DNA from: Manduca sexta
Lineage: Eukaryota; Arthropoda; Insecta; Lepidoptera; Sphingidae
Assembly (NCBI RefSeq): GCF_014839805.1
Contig: NC_051123.1
Location: 5,252,727-5,316,726 of the forward strand
Direction: 5' to 3'
DNA: 64,000 nt
Shown one piece after another: positions 46,507-56,240 of this stretch (within the stretch, counting starts at the first letter, position 1; each line of letters begins with the position of its first letter). A model generated the notes under the pieces. That model saw only the letters and a list, made by a program, of their open reading frames with translations, was not told where the DNA came from and ran no database searches. A program made the translations under genes and the position numbers.

Positions 46507-49171
46507 GAGTCGGGGGAAGTGCGCCATAAAATTTTCATAGCTGGATTCAATGCAAAATAATTTCTTTTTGTGCTGACTTAAGAATATAATTTTATTAATT
46601 TAGGAATATTTGGTATTTTGTGATAACAACCTATAGCCATTCAAGGAAATTGGACCATAAATTAATAATATTTTGCTCAAAGTAAAAAAAAATGGTAGTA
46701 GGCGCACTTGCCTCGGGAAATGGGGTAAGTGCGCCTGTGTAAAAAAAAAACGCCAATATGAAACATTATAAAGAAAACACTCATTTTAGTCCGTAGAGAA
46801 ATAAGTTTTACTCGCAATGCTCTTGGATAATTTTTAATCACTCAATATTATAACAAACTATGGCTGTCAAATGAAATTCGGGGTAAGTGCGCCATATATA
46901 TGTAAATCAGGGCTTCAAAACATTTTTAGATTTTTTTTTTTTGCTATATAAGATTTTTGCTATATTACAGTTTTGTGTGCGGATATGTTGGAATAAAAAA
47001 TGGTAGCCCTAATATAAAATCCATTTTATTTCTAAAAACTAAAATAACATACAAAAATGTAGAAATTAACAATTTCGAATGCGTTATAACTCAATTACTT
47101 AGAATTTGGCCTTATGACATTTGATATGTTTTAGCTGCATTATATCCAGATAACGTGCCTGATCGAACAGTTGGAACCTATTCACGTAAAGTTGCTCTAG
47201 ACCAGGGTATTTCAGTTTTTCTTTTGTAAAAACGAATTAACTAATACGCCCTTTTATTTAAGTCGGCTCGAAACAAAATACCTTGAGTACAAAAATTCTG
47301 CTGTTAAGTATAACATTTTTATAATAATAATTCATATTAGTAAAACTTATTCTCAAAAAGGTTGGTTATATATGGATCAGGGGCAAGTGCGCCATACGAC
47401 TATTAACTGTGGCGCACTTGCCCTACTCGACAATTTTAAGTACATTTTTTCGCATTGCTAAAAATCCTTTATTTTAGTATATATAAATAAAATTCAGACA
47501 GGAAGTTAAAATAAAAGGTTTAAACTATGTATTCACCTTACTGGTTTACAGAAATATGTTAAATATCTTGAAATATTTGATGTTATCTTTCACAGGGTCA
47601 TCTCTGTTTACAGGTCTAAATGACACTTAAAATAAAATGGCGAATAAATCGTATTAAAATGAACATAGCCATTTATGTTTTTTAGTGGAACTGTATTTCA
47701 GTTAGTAGCATCGATATAAGATTGCGGTAATTGTATAACATCAATAGTTTTCGATTTATTTAGGGTAGGTGCACTTACCCCGTCGGCGCACTTGCCCCGA
47801 CTGACCTTATATATATATATATACTAGCTTTTGCCCGCGGCTTCGCTCGCGTTATAAAGTTTTTCAGGCTAAAGTTTACCGTTATAAAAGTAGTCGTTTC
47901 CCGGGAGCCTATGTTCTTCCCAGGGTCCCAAACTGTCTCCATAACAAATTTCCTCTTAATACGTTGGGTAGTTTTTGAGTTTAACACGTTCAGGCAGACG
48001 GATGCAGCGGGGGACTTTTGTTTTATAATATATTTTTAGAACTTTTTAAGAGGAACAATCCCGTCATACATCATTGTTGCATAACTTTAACCGCTTACGT
48101 AGCGCACGCAACGGAAGCTCTCAAAAATAATAAATTGTCCCCGTTTTTGCAACATGTTTCATTACTGCTCCGCTTCTATTGGTCATAGCGAGATGATATA
48201 TAGCCTATATCACTCCACAAATAAAGGGCTATCCAACACAAAACAATTTTTTCAGTTCAAACTGATAGTTCCTGAGATTAGCCATTACTGCTCCGCTCCT
48301 ATTGGTCATAGCGTGATGATATATAACTTAGAGCACTCCACAAACAAAGGGCTATTCAACACAAAAAGATTTTTTTAGTTTGGCCCGGTAGTTCCTGAGA
48401 TTAGCCATTACTACTCCGTTCCTATTGGGTATAGCATGATGATATATAGCCTATAGCACTCCACGAACAAAGGGCTATCCAACGCAAAAAGAATTTTTCA
48501 GTTTGGCCCGGTAGTTCCTGAGATTAGACATTACTGCTCCGCTCCTATTGGGTATAGTGTGATGATATATAGCCTATAACACTCCACGAACAAAGGGCTA
48601 TCCAACGCAAAAAGAATTTTTCAGTTTGGACCGGTAGTTCCTGAGATTAGCCATTACTGCTCCGCTCCTATTGGGTATGGCGTGATGATATATAGCCTAT
48701 AGCACTCCACGAACAAAGGGCTATCCAACGCAAAAAGAATAGGGTATAAGGTAGAAGAATATAAATTATAACACAGAAGGAATTATGAAAATCCGGTAAA
48801 AAATCAACAAGTTATAAGTCTTTGAATTTCGGTGGAAGGGGTAATTAACAAGAAACAGAAAAGAGACGAAGTATCCACATGTGACGTCATCGGGAATTAC
48901 GACGCGTGCGAAAAAAGAGAAGAAGCGATATCCCCACATCGCGCCCACTTCTGCACGTTACAATATTTTAAATATGAATTACTCGCTCATTTTTTAACCA
49001 ATTGTTATGCAGTTTTCGCAGGAGTGCTTCTTTTTCGTATTATTAACCATTACATATAGAATAATGTACAAAATCAAGCATAGGCCGGTCCCCTATTTTT
49101 CAGTTTGGACCGGTAGTTCCTGAGATTAGCGCGTTCAAACAAACAAACAAACTCTTCAGCTTTATATAATA

Positions 49172-49259
<88 letters not shown>

Positions 49260-51123
49260 GCATTTCGAAAGAAGAAAAAATATGGATCTCATCATTTTAG
49301 ATCTAGTTTCATAAAATATAAACATTTTGGTATGTTGAAAAAATGAAATGTTGTCAATTGTCGAAAAAGTTATTATTAACACGCAGTTTATCCGAATGTT
49401 ATACTTTACTGTTCAGCAAAACACGTCAAGATCTACTTATACCTGACACAAAAATGTATGTATGACCCATTCCAATTTTTTTTTTATACATAGTAAATTC
49501 CAGCTGTAACAATGAATTTTCTACAAACATTGTTTAAAAATTAAACATTGTAAATGTATGTTGCTACTGTTTGAAGACAGTCGCGAGTCGTAGCGCTAAG
49601 CGTCAGGCGACATTTACTCATACTCACCATGTAATTTAATCAGAGCTTACCATATTTCGCTATACATTAGGTTTATAATAAACTAGCTTGTGGCTGAGGC
49701 TCCGCCCGCGTGAAAAAGTTTTTCCGGGATAAGTAGCCTATAGCAAGCACTCAGAAGCCAATGTAGCTTTCTCATAAAAAAAAATGCAAAATCCGTTTAG
49801 TAATTCCTGAGATTAAATCAAACAAACTCTTCAACTTTATAATATTAGTAATATTAGTATAGATTATAATCTCTCGGTAGTGAATAGACTATCAATGTCT
49901 TACAGCCGATGCAACGGGGTCACTTTGCGCGTACAAAAAATCGAGAAACACGCTTCAAGTTGAAAATTTCACCCTTATAAAAACTAATAATAAAACGTAA
50001 ATTGCAATATATAATGTCCGCAGGTTCGAATCGCAAGGACACTCTCTACCTCTGTCTTTACTAAAATTATGTGTGTGTTCTTTGTGAATTATCGCTTGGT
50101 TTAACATTAAAAGAAAACATCGTAAGGAAACCTGCACACCTTAGTTCTCTTATGAATTTTGAGGCCTTATCCCTCTCGGTAGTAGAGTAAGCCCGTGCAT
50201 ACAGGGCTGATATTATTATAAATTAAAATAGGTTCAACGTCCGTTGAAACGTACACGATGTTGGCCGGTGCAATTAGTGCGTGTATGTTTTTATTATCTG
50301 TCAAAACAAACACGATGATCCTACACAAACTCGCTGTATAGACGGAATGTTTTTGCACTTACTAGATAGTGAGTTATAGGTAGACTGCCTCAGTGGCGTA
50401 GTTGTACTGCATGCGCAGTACGGCAGCGCTCTGAGGTCGTGGGTTCGAATCCCGGATCGGGTAGTGATATTTGGGTTTTTCTGCTCAGTATTAGCCCGGA
50501 GTCTGAAATTGGTTCCCAATAAGGCAATGGGCTCGCCCCCTATCACAGCATGGGAATTGGGACGGAACACACTTGGTGAAATGTGGGTGCCCTGTTTGCG
50601 CCTCTACATACCCCTTCGGGGATAAATGCGTGATGTGTGTGTGAGTTGTAGTAGCATGTTTACGTCGAAACAATACATATTCCTTAGTGTATCACCAAGT
50701 CTTTTTTTCTTACCTTCTCATAATGTAAAGGTTTTCTAAGATTTTTATTTTCTTATGCTTGACCAATGATGGCTAAGTGGGTATACCCGTCATAAAAACA
50801 AACACCCTTATCTACAAAACGGAATAAAGATCAATCGAACTAAACATGTACAAAATGTTTTATTTACATAACAAAAGTAACCAATTGCCGAGGTCGACTC
50901 GAACAAATGGCAAAAGCAATGGGCGGCACGCGGGGAGCTATCTGAATGCCGAGCAATGGAGTAACCGAGCACCGATGACCTATTGCGACATGCCACTGGC
51001 GTGTTTAACTAAGGGCTATATGTCTAAATATCGCTTAAGGTCTATAAATGTGCTGATACAATGCGGGTCAATGTAGAGTTAGCAGCAAGCGGACACAATG
51101 GGATTCTTAAACGCCTTTAAACA

Positions 51124-51166
<43 letters not shown>

Positions 51167-54100
51167 TTAAGGTATTGTTAGAAATGTAGGGTTAATACAG
51201 TGTCGAACAAAGTACTGGTAGCACCAAAAGTCGAACACATTTCGATTTCGAAAACTCTAAATAAAATCGAGTTCATAAGGTAGACAAAGATCTTTCTCAA
51301 AATATATTAATTCCACACAGTACAGTCAAGATTCGTCATAAATAGAAACACAAAAACTTTTTAAAAAAATAATAATTACAAACATAAAACGATCTGCTAT
51401 TTTATTCACGGTCTGATTGACACCAAGATTTTGTAGCTCAAATGTATCTTAATCAAAAGAATGCAAATCTAAAGACGGTAAAGTACCGGTGCAGTGAATA
51501 TTCACAATGGAAATGTAGTAATAATTATGAAATATAAATAAAGATACTATTTTTTTTACAGCTAGCACAAATTTTATTACTATCAAAAGAAACACTTATA
51601 ATCAAATAATTCTTATACCACACTATACATATAGAGGGATTAATTAGGCCTTAATCCACCACGCTGGCCTAGAACGGGTTGGCTGACTACACTACTTCTA
51701 AACTCTTATGAAGAACTTCTCCGGCATACAGATTTCTTCACATTTTTCTGTCACAACAAAAAATATTCACACAACTTAAAGTCAGAGATGCGTGCCCTTG
51801 GGCTTTGAACCTGCATTCGTCTCGACAGTACGTTTGACTCCTAACTAGGCTATCGCCACTTAGTCGTAGAAATTATGCACATATTTAACTTTACGTGATA
51901 AATAAGGTATACCCAACCATACGAAAAGTTATACTCATTAAATCTAAAACCTACATATAAATGACACTGACCATATTAATATGAGAAAAGCTTATAACAT
52001 TCCATATAAAGTAGCTCATAATTCAATTATTTCAATTTAAAAGGCGGTAGTCACCCAAAAAGGCAAAGAGGATACATCTGACCGCATAGAATCAAAAGTG
52101 GGTAACCTTGAATGATTTTAAAGGTTAAACAATATGTCAAATAGAATGATACAAGTGTTATGTTTGTATCTTTAAGAGGCACGGCCTTGACACACTCGAG
52201 ATAAATTACTATAATGCAGTCATAGATAATTATTATTTGAAAAGCGATACTAGATTTAACTGGCTTATAAAAATGTGGAAGTCCTTTATTGGGCTGTATG
52301 TATTTTTTATTATTTACTTGCCATAAACATAACGATTTATAATATTGGATTTTATTATACCAAATGACAATTGCTGACAAATTTCATACTGTTAGTTTGA
52401 TCGGAATCGCTTTCAGTGGCCTTTTTAAATACTCCGTTTGTTTGTAGTTTGGCATACAACATACATAACTACACACAAAATAGCTTGACGCACACATAAT
52501 AGAAAAGCCGACCCCATATAACGTGGGAATGAGCAAAGAAAAAGCAGAAGACAACATACATAAGCAGACACAGTAGGAGAATCGACTCCATATAAAGTGG
52601 GAATGAGCAAAGAAGAAGACAACGTACCTAATTAAATACTAAACGAAAACCAATGTGAAGCTAAAACGTCCGGAAGTGACTTCAATCACATGTCTTGTGG
52701 GAAAAGTGAAGGCACAAAGAGCTCATTGTCAAGGTGCAACGGCACAAAACCGTTCCTATGGGCCAATTAATCGAAAGCTATAACTGTCACTCTTATTTTA
52801 CTGTTTTTATATCCTGCCTTCGAGAAATGATTACGAGTTAAGTCTTTGGTAAGAAGTTTATTTTTATACGAGCAACCTGACCCTACTGAACCTGACGGTA
52901 GGTGAATTGGGTCGACTGACGAGAGATGATTATCCCTCGCCTGTCGAGGCAATTATGCCGGCCTGGTCGAAACTGAATATACTTTTATATCCGGATATAG
53001 TATTCAAAAACTATAATTGTCGAAAATTTGACTTGTAAAAGTCGGAATAAAGAACACAGATTTCTGGTTTGGTTTAGAAGTCAAAGTTTTTGATAAGAAA
53101 TTAAATGGATACCTATATAATGTATAGGATGTTTAAAACTTTATTCTTCCTCACTTTACCGTTGTCTGTTAAAAAAAATCTTGAAAAAATAGTAAACAAT
53201 CTCACTTACAGGATCTAGAATCTAGTTCATCTAATTAACGGTAATTATTTAGTTTCGGCAACCAACTTTTTAATAAATTCAAGCATAATGAATATATTTT
53301 ATATGTTATCGATTTAATCAGAAATTTATTGATAACCGTTAAACATATCGAGCTTACGATCATATTTTACGATAGCTCATAAAACAAACGGTCCGAAAAC
53401 TGAAATCCGCAACCCGAGAGATGAATAGATTAAATACAAATTTCTTTTTTATACGCCTATCAAGTGGAAATCGACATAGCAATAATCAAGATTTATTGAA
53501 GCTGCAAACTAGATCTTACGATGTAATGAAAGATATAAAATAATTCAATCGCTATTTAGAAAAGTTTACTGATTTACATTTATATTTCTTTGAAAATGCA
53601 TTGGGTCTGAATAAATTATTTATACTTACCTATTAAACTAATTTTGAATTTATGGTATGGCCCACTGCGGAGCAAAATTTATGAAAATTGCGTTGAAATG
53701 TTTGTTTTATGGATCACAAAGGCATTACAGTAATGGTTTATCATAATAGTTTTCTTTTAAACCAGGCAATACACAGCTCCTTAACATATTAGTACATCAA
53801 TCAAATTATTTTAATAATGTTTGTTTTTAAATAAATTATTGTTTTAATAATGTTTATGTTTTTTTGTTTTATACTTAATTGTTTTTTATTTTAAATTAAT
53901 AATACTTACCCCACATTGTCGCATTGGAATGCTTTTGTAATGACTATGTGAGAGAAAATAAATAAATAAAAATATTGTCACATCTATTTTACCAGCAGTT
54001 ATCTATCAGAAGTAGCACGTACCTCCTCAAGCCTCAAAGGTTCTTCGACGAGGCCGGCCGCTATCCTCTCCCGTTTCTCCCTCTCTTTCCTCTCCTTTTT

Positions 54101-54196
54101 CTCCTTTTTCCGTCTCTCTTTCTCGCCGTCGCGCTCCTCACAACCGCCGGCGTCACCGCCCGTTAGCACCGCCGACTTTTTCATAAAGTTGAACAT
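39751..54196 (-). CDS. Myo18A: Unconventional myosin-XVIII (Myo18A/Mhcl), N-terminal coding exons, partial
   Basis: Three minus-strand exons join in frame: 54196-54023, 42476-41259 and 39888-39751, with introns of 11,546 and 1,370 bp. Together they give 510 residues and no stop. The product starts MFNFMKK followed by a Lys/Glu-rich stretch, as in the KE motif of vertebrate Myo18A. Next come an RRKEKEK cluster, a Ser/Asn-rich linker with a proline-rich patch (about 155-178) and an SSSDDL motif (about 228-233). A PDZ domain follows at about 350-464, then VQPIAELCELSRRR, which matches the segment just after the PDZ of Myo18A. Class XVIII myosins are actin-associated proteins with little motor ATPase activity; the KE-PDZ region targets the long isoform. 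All three exons are phase 0, so they could be skipped without a frameshift. Motor, IQ and coiled-coil exons were not found in the window. The family assignment rests on remembered homology, but several motifs agree in order. Confidence 0.9.
39889..41258 (-). other. Myo18A intron 2
   Basis: GT at 41258-41257 and AG at 39890-39889. It holds a truncated family B SINE (40447-40540) and otherwise AT-rich sequence. Confidence 0.75.
40447..40540 (-). mobile_element. Family B SINE, 3' part only
   Basis: ATCAGCACTGTATTACATAC, TGCTGGGCACGGGCCTCC and GTCCACCACGCTGGCCT match the tail half of the full copies. The tRNA-like head is missing, a 5' truncation. Confidence 0.8.
41259..42476 (-). CDS. Myo18A: Myo18A coding exon 2 (linker and PDZ domain)
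   Basis: This is the only long ORF in the window: 406 codons between an acceptor (TTTGCAG, AG at 42478-42477) and a donor (AAG|GTGAGT, GT at 41258-41257). The first 20 residues are basic, followed by a Ser/Thr/Asn-rich linker with a PPIPPRPPK patch that could bind SH3 domains. The PDZ occupies the last ~115 residues: the NDFGFSLRR carboxylate-binding loop, AEPGSYPGASETGLLPGDRLLEVNG in the middle, and EEVIDLIKGSHDFVTIK at the end. Compared with vertebrate Myo18A, about 20-30 extra residues lie between the first strand and the KAVILAEPG strand. Overlapping ORFs on the other strand are shadows. Confidence 0.92.
42815..43125 (-). promoter_or_regulatory. CpG-rich block just upstream of Myo18A exon 2
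   Basis: About 300 bp with many CG dinucleotides (GGCGCGCGGCGCG at 43112-43124; CGCGCCGC near 42832) lies in AT-rich intron, 340 bp upstream of the PDZ exon. It could be an internal promoter or alternative first exon. A 71-codon minus ORF (43028-42813) runs through it but has no recognised homology. Confidence 0.25.
44537..44625 (+). repeat. ACCGACTTCAAAAA-type dispersed repeat
   Basis: AACCGACTTCAAAAAAAAAA, GGAGGAGGTTATCAATTCGA and a poly-T stretch recall a repeat common in insect genomes. Ends not definable. Confidence 0.45.
45305..45350. repeat. 46-bp perfect palindrome with a TA core
   Basis: Arms AACTTGCTTACAAATA and their exact complement surround a (TA)n core; able to form a long hairpin or cruciform. 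Confidence 0.85.
45727..46092 (+). repeat. Three-copy tandem repeat, unit about 120-129 bp
   Basis: AGCTATTTACCATA recurs at 45727, 45847 and 45976, each followed by GGCTATTA, AATG-ATCTGAGC and TACTATGCAATAA. Copies 2 and 3 are closest. Confidence 0.88.
46475..46502. repeat. (TA)n microsatellite
   Basis: Alternating TA adjoining the left end of the 1.3-kb transposon; a matching tract adjoins its right end (47808-47823). Confidence 0.9.
46503..47808. mobile_element. Non-autonomous 1.3-kb TIR transposon inserted in (TA)n
   Basis: Ends AAGGTGAGTCGGGGGAAGTG (left) and mirrored AAGGTCAGTCGGGGCAAGTG (right), 25-bp inverted repeats with two mismatches. Flanked by (TA)n on both sides, consistent with a TA target (Tc1/mariner/pogo habit). 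The GCGCACTTGCC motif occurs inside at 46701, 46721, 46879, 47379, 47411 and 47767 as well as at both ends. No transposase ORF. Confidence 0.75.
47824..49175 (-). mobile_element. Large Helitron-like (MINE/LEP1-type) element with 123-bp array
   Basis: Opposite-strand relative of 38332-39116. CTAG end at 47824-47827 with flanking A (T on the minus strand), hairpin GCGGCTTCGCTCGC, the same 3' unique region (GGCAGACGGATGCAGCGGGG), at least five array units and the CAAACAAACAAACTCTTCAG start at about 49160. An insertion at 48740-49095 interrupts it. Confidence 0.85.
48740..49095. mobile_element. 356-bp insertion inside the Helitron array
   Basis: Begins TAGGGTATAAGG and ends GGTCCCCTA, a 5-bp inverted end (TAGGG/CCCTA). 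The flanking array phase (479 bp between units instead of 123) shows the inserted length is exactly 356. No clear target duplication, and the superfamily is unknown. The internal ORF (48832-49059) has no known domain. Confidence 0.7.
49176..49258. repeat. (TA)n microsatellite, about 83 bp
   Basis: Uninterrupted TA next to the 5' end of the large Helitron-like element; ORFs through it (YIYIYI) are artefacts. Confidence 0.95.
49683..49863 (-). mobile_element. Complete small Helitron-like element
   Basis: On the minus strand it starts TCTATACTAATATTAC after A and carries CTGAGCTT-free core TAATCTCAGGAATTACTAAA and TATCCCGGAAAAACTTTTTC. It ends CACGCGGGCGGAGCCTCAGC and CTAG then T. Both borders follow the A/T rule. 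Confidence 0.82.
50016..50221 (+). mobile_element. Family B SINE, head truncated
   Basis: GTCCGCAGGTTCGAATCGCA (B box), AGGAAACCTGCACACC and the tail CATACAGGGCTGATATTATT; the A-box part is missing. The only plus-strand copy of this family here. Confidence 0.8.
50394..50645 (+). mobile_element. tRNA-derived SINE, family A
   Basis: ACTGCCTCAGTGGCGTAGTT head, GGGTTCGAATCCC B box near 50441, full body to CCCCTTCGGGGATAAATGCG and a short (GT)n tail. GAGTTATAGGTAG before and GAGTTGTAGTAG after may be a decayed target duplication. Confidence 0.9.
51125..51165. repeat. (TA)n microsatellite
   Basis: About 40 bp of alternating TA with no attached element recognised. Confidence 0.9.
51632..51862 (-). 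mobile_element. Family B SINE, diverged
   Basis: Minus-strand GCGATAGCCTAGTTAGGAG (A box), GGTTCAAAGCCC (decayed B box) and GGCCAGCGTGGTGGATTAAG; the 3' tail is cut off at 51632. Confidence 0.82.
54023..54196 (-). CDS. Myo18A: Myo18A coding exon 1 (start codon, KE-rich segment)
   Basis: This exon encodes 58 residues from ATG at 54196, in the context CGCCATG, to a GAG|GTACGT donor whose GT is at 54022-54021. A splice acceptor (TTACAG, ending at 54201) lies only 4 bases before the ATG, so the 5' UTR is probably split and its first exon lies further right. An upstream in-frame Met at 54244 exists but sits before that acceptor, so 54196 is the better start. Residues 20-45 are almost all Lys, Glu and Arg, the KE motif linked with ATP-independent actin association in Myo18A. 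Confidence 0.88.
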
Positions 54197-54199
54197 GGC

Positions 54200-54204
54200 G
54201 CTGT
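54200..54204 (-). promoter_or_regulatory. Splice acceptor ahead of the Myo18A start codon
   Basis: TTTGTTACAG on the minus strand ends at 54201, leaving only CGCC before ATG. It implies a non-coding upstream exon. Confidence 0.55.
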
Positions 54205-54373
54205 AACAAAACAAACAAATGTTTAAATTTAATCCAAAAATCATTAGGTGTTACAAAGGGTTCCTGCATTCTCCATCAAATGGAATCTTAATTAAGAAGA
54301 CGTGTTGTAAATTCTTTCGGGTGGCAATTTCACAATCTGATGTGGAATAAAAAAAATATGGTATATATTTCCG

Positions 54374-54480
54374 ACTGATCTCTATCCTATTTGATTAATT
54401 TCGTTGCGAGTGAAGACCAATTTTACCTGTGGCTCGCCGAGCTTCAACGCTCGATGTCATAAAATGCGTCGATCCTGCCT
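54374..54480 (+). repeat. Dispersed repeat, related copy at 60828-60955
   Basis: Both contain TATTTGATTAAT-TC-TTGCG, CTCGC-GAGCTTCA-CGCTCG-TGTCATAAAAT-CGT and TGCC. The parent element was not identified. Confidence 0.6.
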
Positions 54481-54949
54481 ACGTTGCAAAAAAAGATCAA
54501 GCGTAATACTAATTTATACAATGGTAACTCTATTCAGATTACCATCAACTGATTATATTTCACAAGGAATTATGCGGAAAATGAACTTTAAGAATCATAC
54601 AAACTAATTGCCTTGCACTCCATACCTCCACATAACTTAGTTGTTCTATTAACCCATTTAAATGAAAACTCGGTTCGACTGCTGCCTACGATTAGCCCTT
54701 TCTTCACCTTAATCTGAGCATATTCGCAGAAGAAATTTCGAATTACGAACAGGAAATTAAACACATCATTCGGGTCATATTCACAAAAGGAATTTTAAAT
54801 TACGAATTGGAAATTAAATACGTGCAAATTCCAACGTATAATATAAATTTCATCGCTGCCAATAAAATGCTGAAGTGATACCTCCATGCTTTAGTATATT
54901 AAACAGAGTGCACACTATAACATCGCAACCTAAGGCTAAGCATCATCAT

Positions 54950-55375
54950 CACAGTAATAACCAGTGGTGAAGGTTCGATATAAACCGATTCCTGTCTTCG
55001 ATCCCTGCTTCTCTTTATGTAAAATTTATGACGAATCTAATTATCATCAGAACGATTTGCAGACCGTATTTATGAGCTTTATTACCTACATGTTATGTCG
55101 AGTTTCCTTTCGGGTTGCCTTTCGCGACTGGTAGTAATACTGTATTATTTTTATAAATAAAACAGGTAGTTATTTAATCTGTGAAGATAGTTTTGCTGTT
55201 GTGTTTATCTTGATGCTAGTTATGTCGGGATCCTTTTCGGAAAATTTCTCCTTTCGCTACTAGTACTGATACCGTAATATTTTTTTAAATAGTACAGCTA
55301 GTTATTTATTCTGCGAAGATAGTTTTGATCTTGTGTTTATCTTGATCCTAGCTATGTACCCTATAATGGCATCTC
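54950..55375 (+). repeat. Dispersed repeat with a two-unit tandem duplication
   Basis: 54950-55140 matches 6820-7000. It runs into two tandem units (about 55126 and 55252) sharing CTTTCGC-ACT, AGTTATTTA-TCTG, GAAGATAGTTTTG and TGTTTATCTTGAT, unit about 126 bp. Confidence 0.7.
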
Positions 55376-55878
55376 CGGGCATATATCTTTAAAACTAGCC
55401 TCTTAGTTGTCCCCTATGGTTTTCATGTTTCTAAATCCATCGAGATAATATGCTATACGTTGTGTGTCAGTCAGTGTCAAGAATTTATTAAATATAAAAG
55501 GTGGGAAAGCGCCTTCACTGATTATATTAAAAACTATAACGCAAACTAAAAAAAAACTATAGATAAAACTTAAAGCTAGGTACTCCCAATATTTATGTTT
55601 TTATGCGGTACCACACTGTTTCAGCATACACTGAATTTAAAAGTAATATTTTCACGAGTTTCGAACATACACAACACAATCGTCAATCAATTTTATGGTG
55701 GCGGCTTGCAAGGCCGTTAAAGCGAAAACTTCAAAATACGTTCGACACTCGCATTAAATTAAACAATTTATTATACCACCCAAAGTGGTAAGATTGTAAA
55801 TATTGTTGATATCTTTTTGTGTCCAGTAATGCACGCAGTTTTTTGTCGGTCCGTGTATCAAAAGAGGCTAAGCTTTTA
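55376..55878. other. Intergenic sequence, nothing recognised
   Basis: The 62-codon ORF at 55603-55791 has no supporting features. Confidence 0.4.
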
Positions 55879-55993
55879 TTAAAAACATATTTTAATTTCA
55901 TCAAAAGTTAGTAGGCACGGGTAAGAGTGAACATACGGAGCGACATAGTCGTGCAATAACGACCAAGCTCCTTAAATAAAGATTAAAAAAAAA
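55879..55993 (+). mobile_element. Short LINE 3' end with poly(A)
   Basis: TTAGTAGGCACGGGTAAGAG, ATACGGAGCGACATAGTCGT and AAGCTCCTTAAATAAAGATT then poly(A); homologous to 36859-36983. Confidence 0.75.
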
Positions 55994-56055
55994 TGCTATC
56001 TGTATTTTCAATATTTCCGGGAATCTGTTGGCGTAAACTTTTATTTTATACACTA

Positions 56056-56240
56056 CTAGCTTTTGCTCGCGGCTTCGCCCGCGTGAAGGAATTTTCTGGG
56101 ATAAAAGTACCGCTATATAATTTCCAGGGATATAAGTAGCCTATAACCATCCCAGGGTCTTGAATTATCTCCATACCAAATTTCATAAAAATGCGTCCAG
56201 AAGATATCGAGAAAATCGATAACACAGACAGAAAAGGGAA
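56056..56240 (-). mobile_element. Helitron-like element, second subfamily
   Basis: CTAG (56056-56059) with flanking A, then TTTTGCTCGCGGCTTCGCCC hairpin, TTTTCTGGGATAAAAGTACC and CATACCAAATTTCATAAAAA. Left end not resolved. Confidence 0.75.

Larger units (their letters stand above)
42477..54022 (-). other. Myo18A intron 1 (11.5 kb)
   Basis: Bounded by GT at 54022-54021 and AG at 42478-42477. Stretches 43126-45300, 49264-49680, 51170-51630, 51865-52420 and 52630-53980 show no gene or clear repeat. 52480-52620 contains a duplicated CCCCATATAA-GTGGGAATGAGCAAAGAA segment typical of retroelement debris. The repeats are listed separately. Confidence 0.7.

Noticed and set aside
46503..47808. CRISPR-like spaced GCGCACTTGCC repeats
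   Set aside because: Irregular spacing and both orientations; eukaryotic transposon context explains them better.
49074..49382. 102-codon minus ORF with a YIYIYI run
   Set aside because: It is the translation of a (TA)n microsatellite.
53999..54244. Upstream Met at 54244 as the myosin start
   Set aside because: A splice acceptor lies between it and MFNFMKK, and the family starts at MFN; the upstream codons are probably intron.
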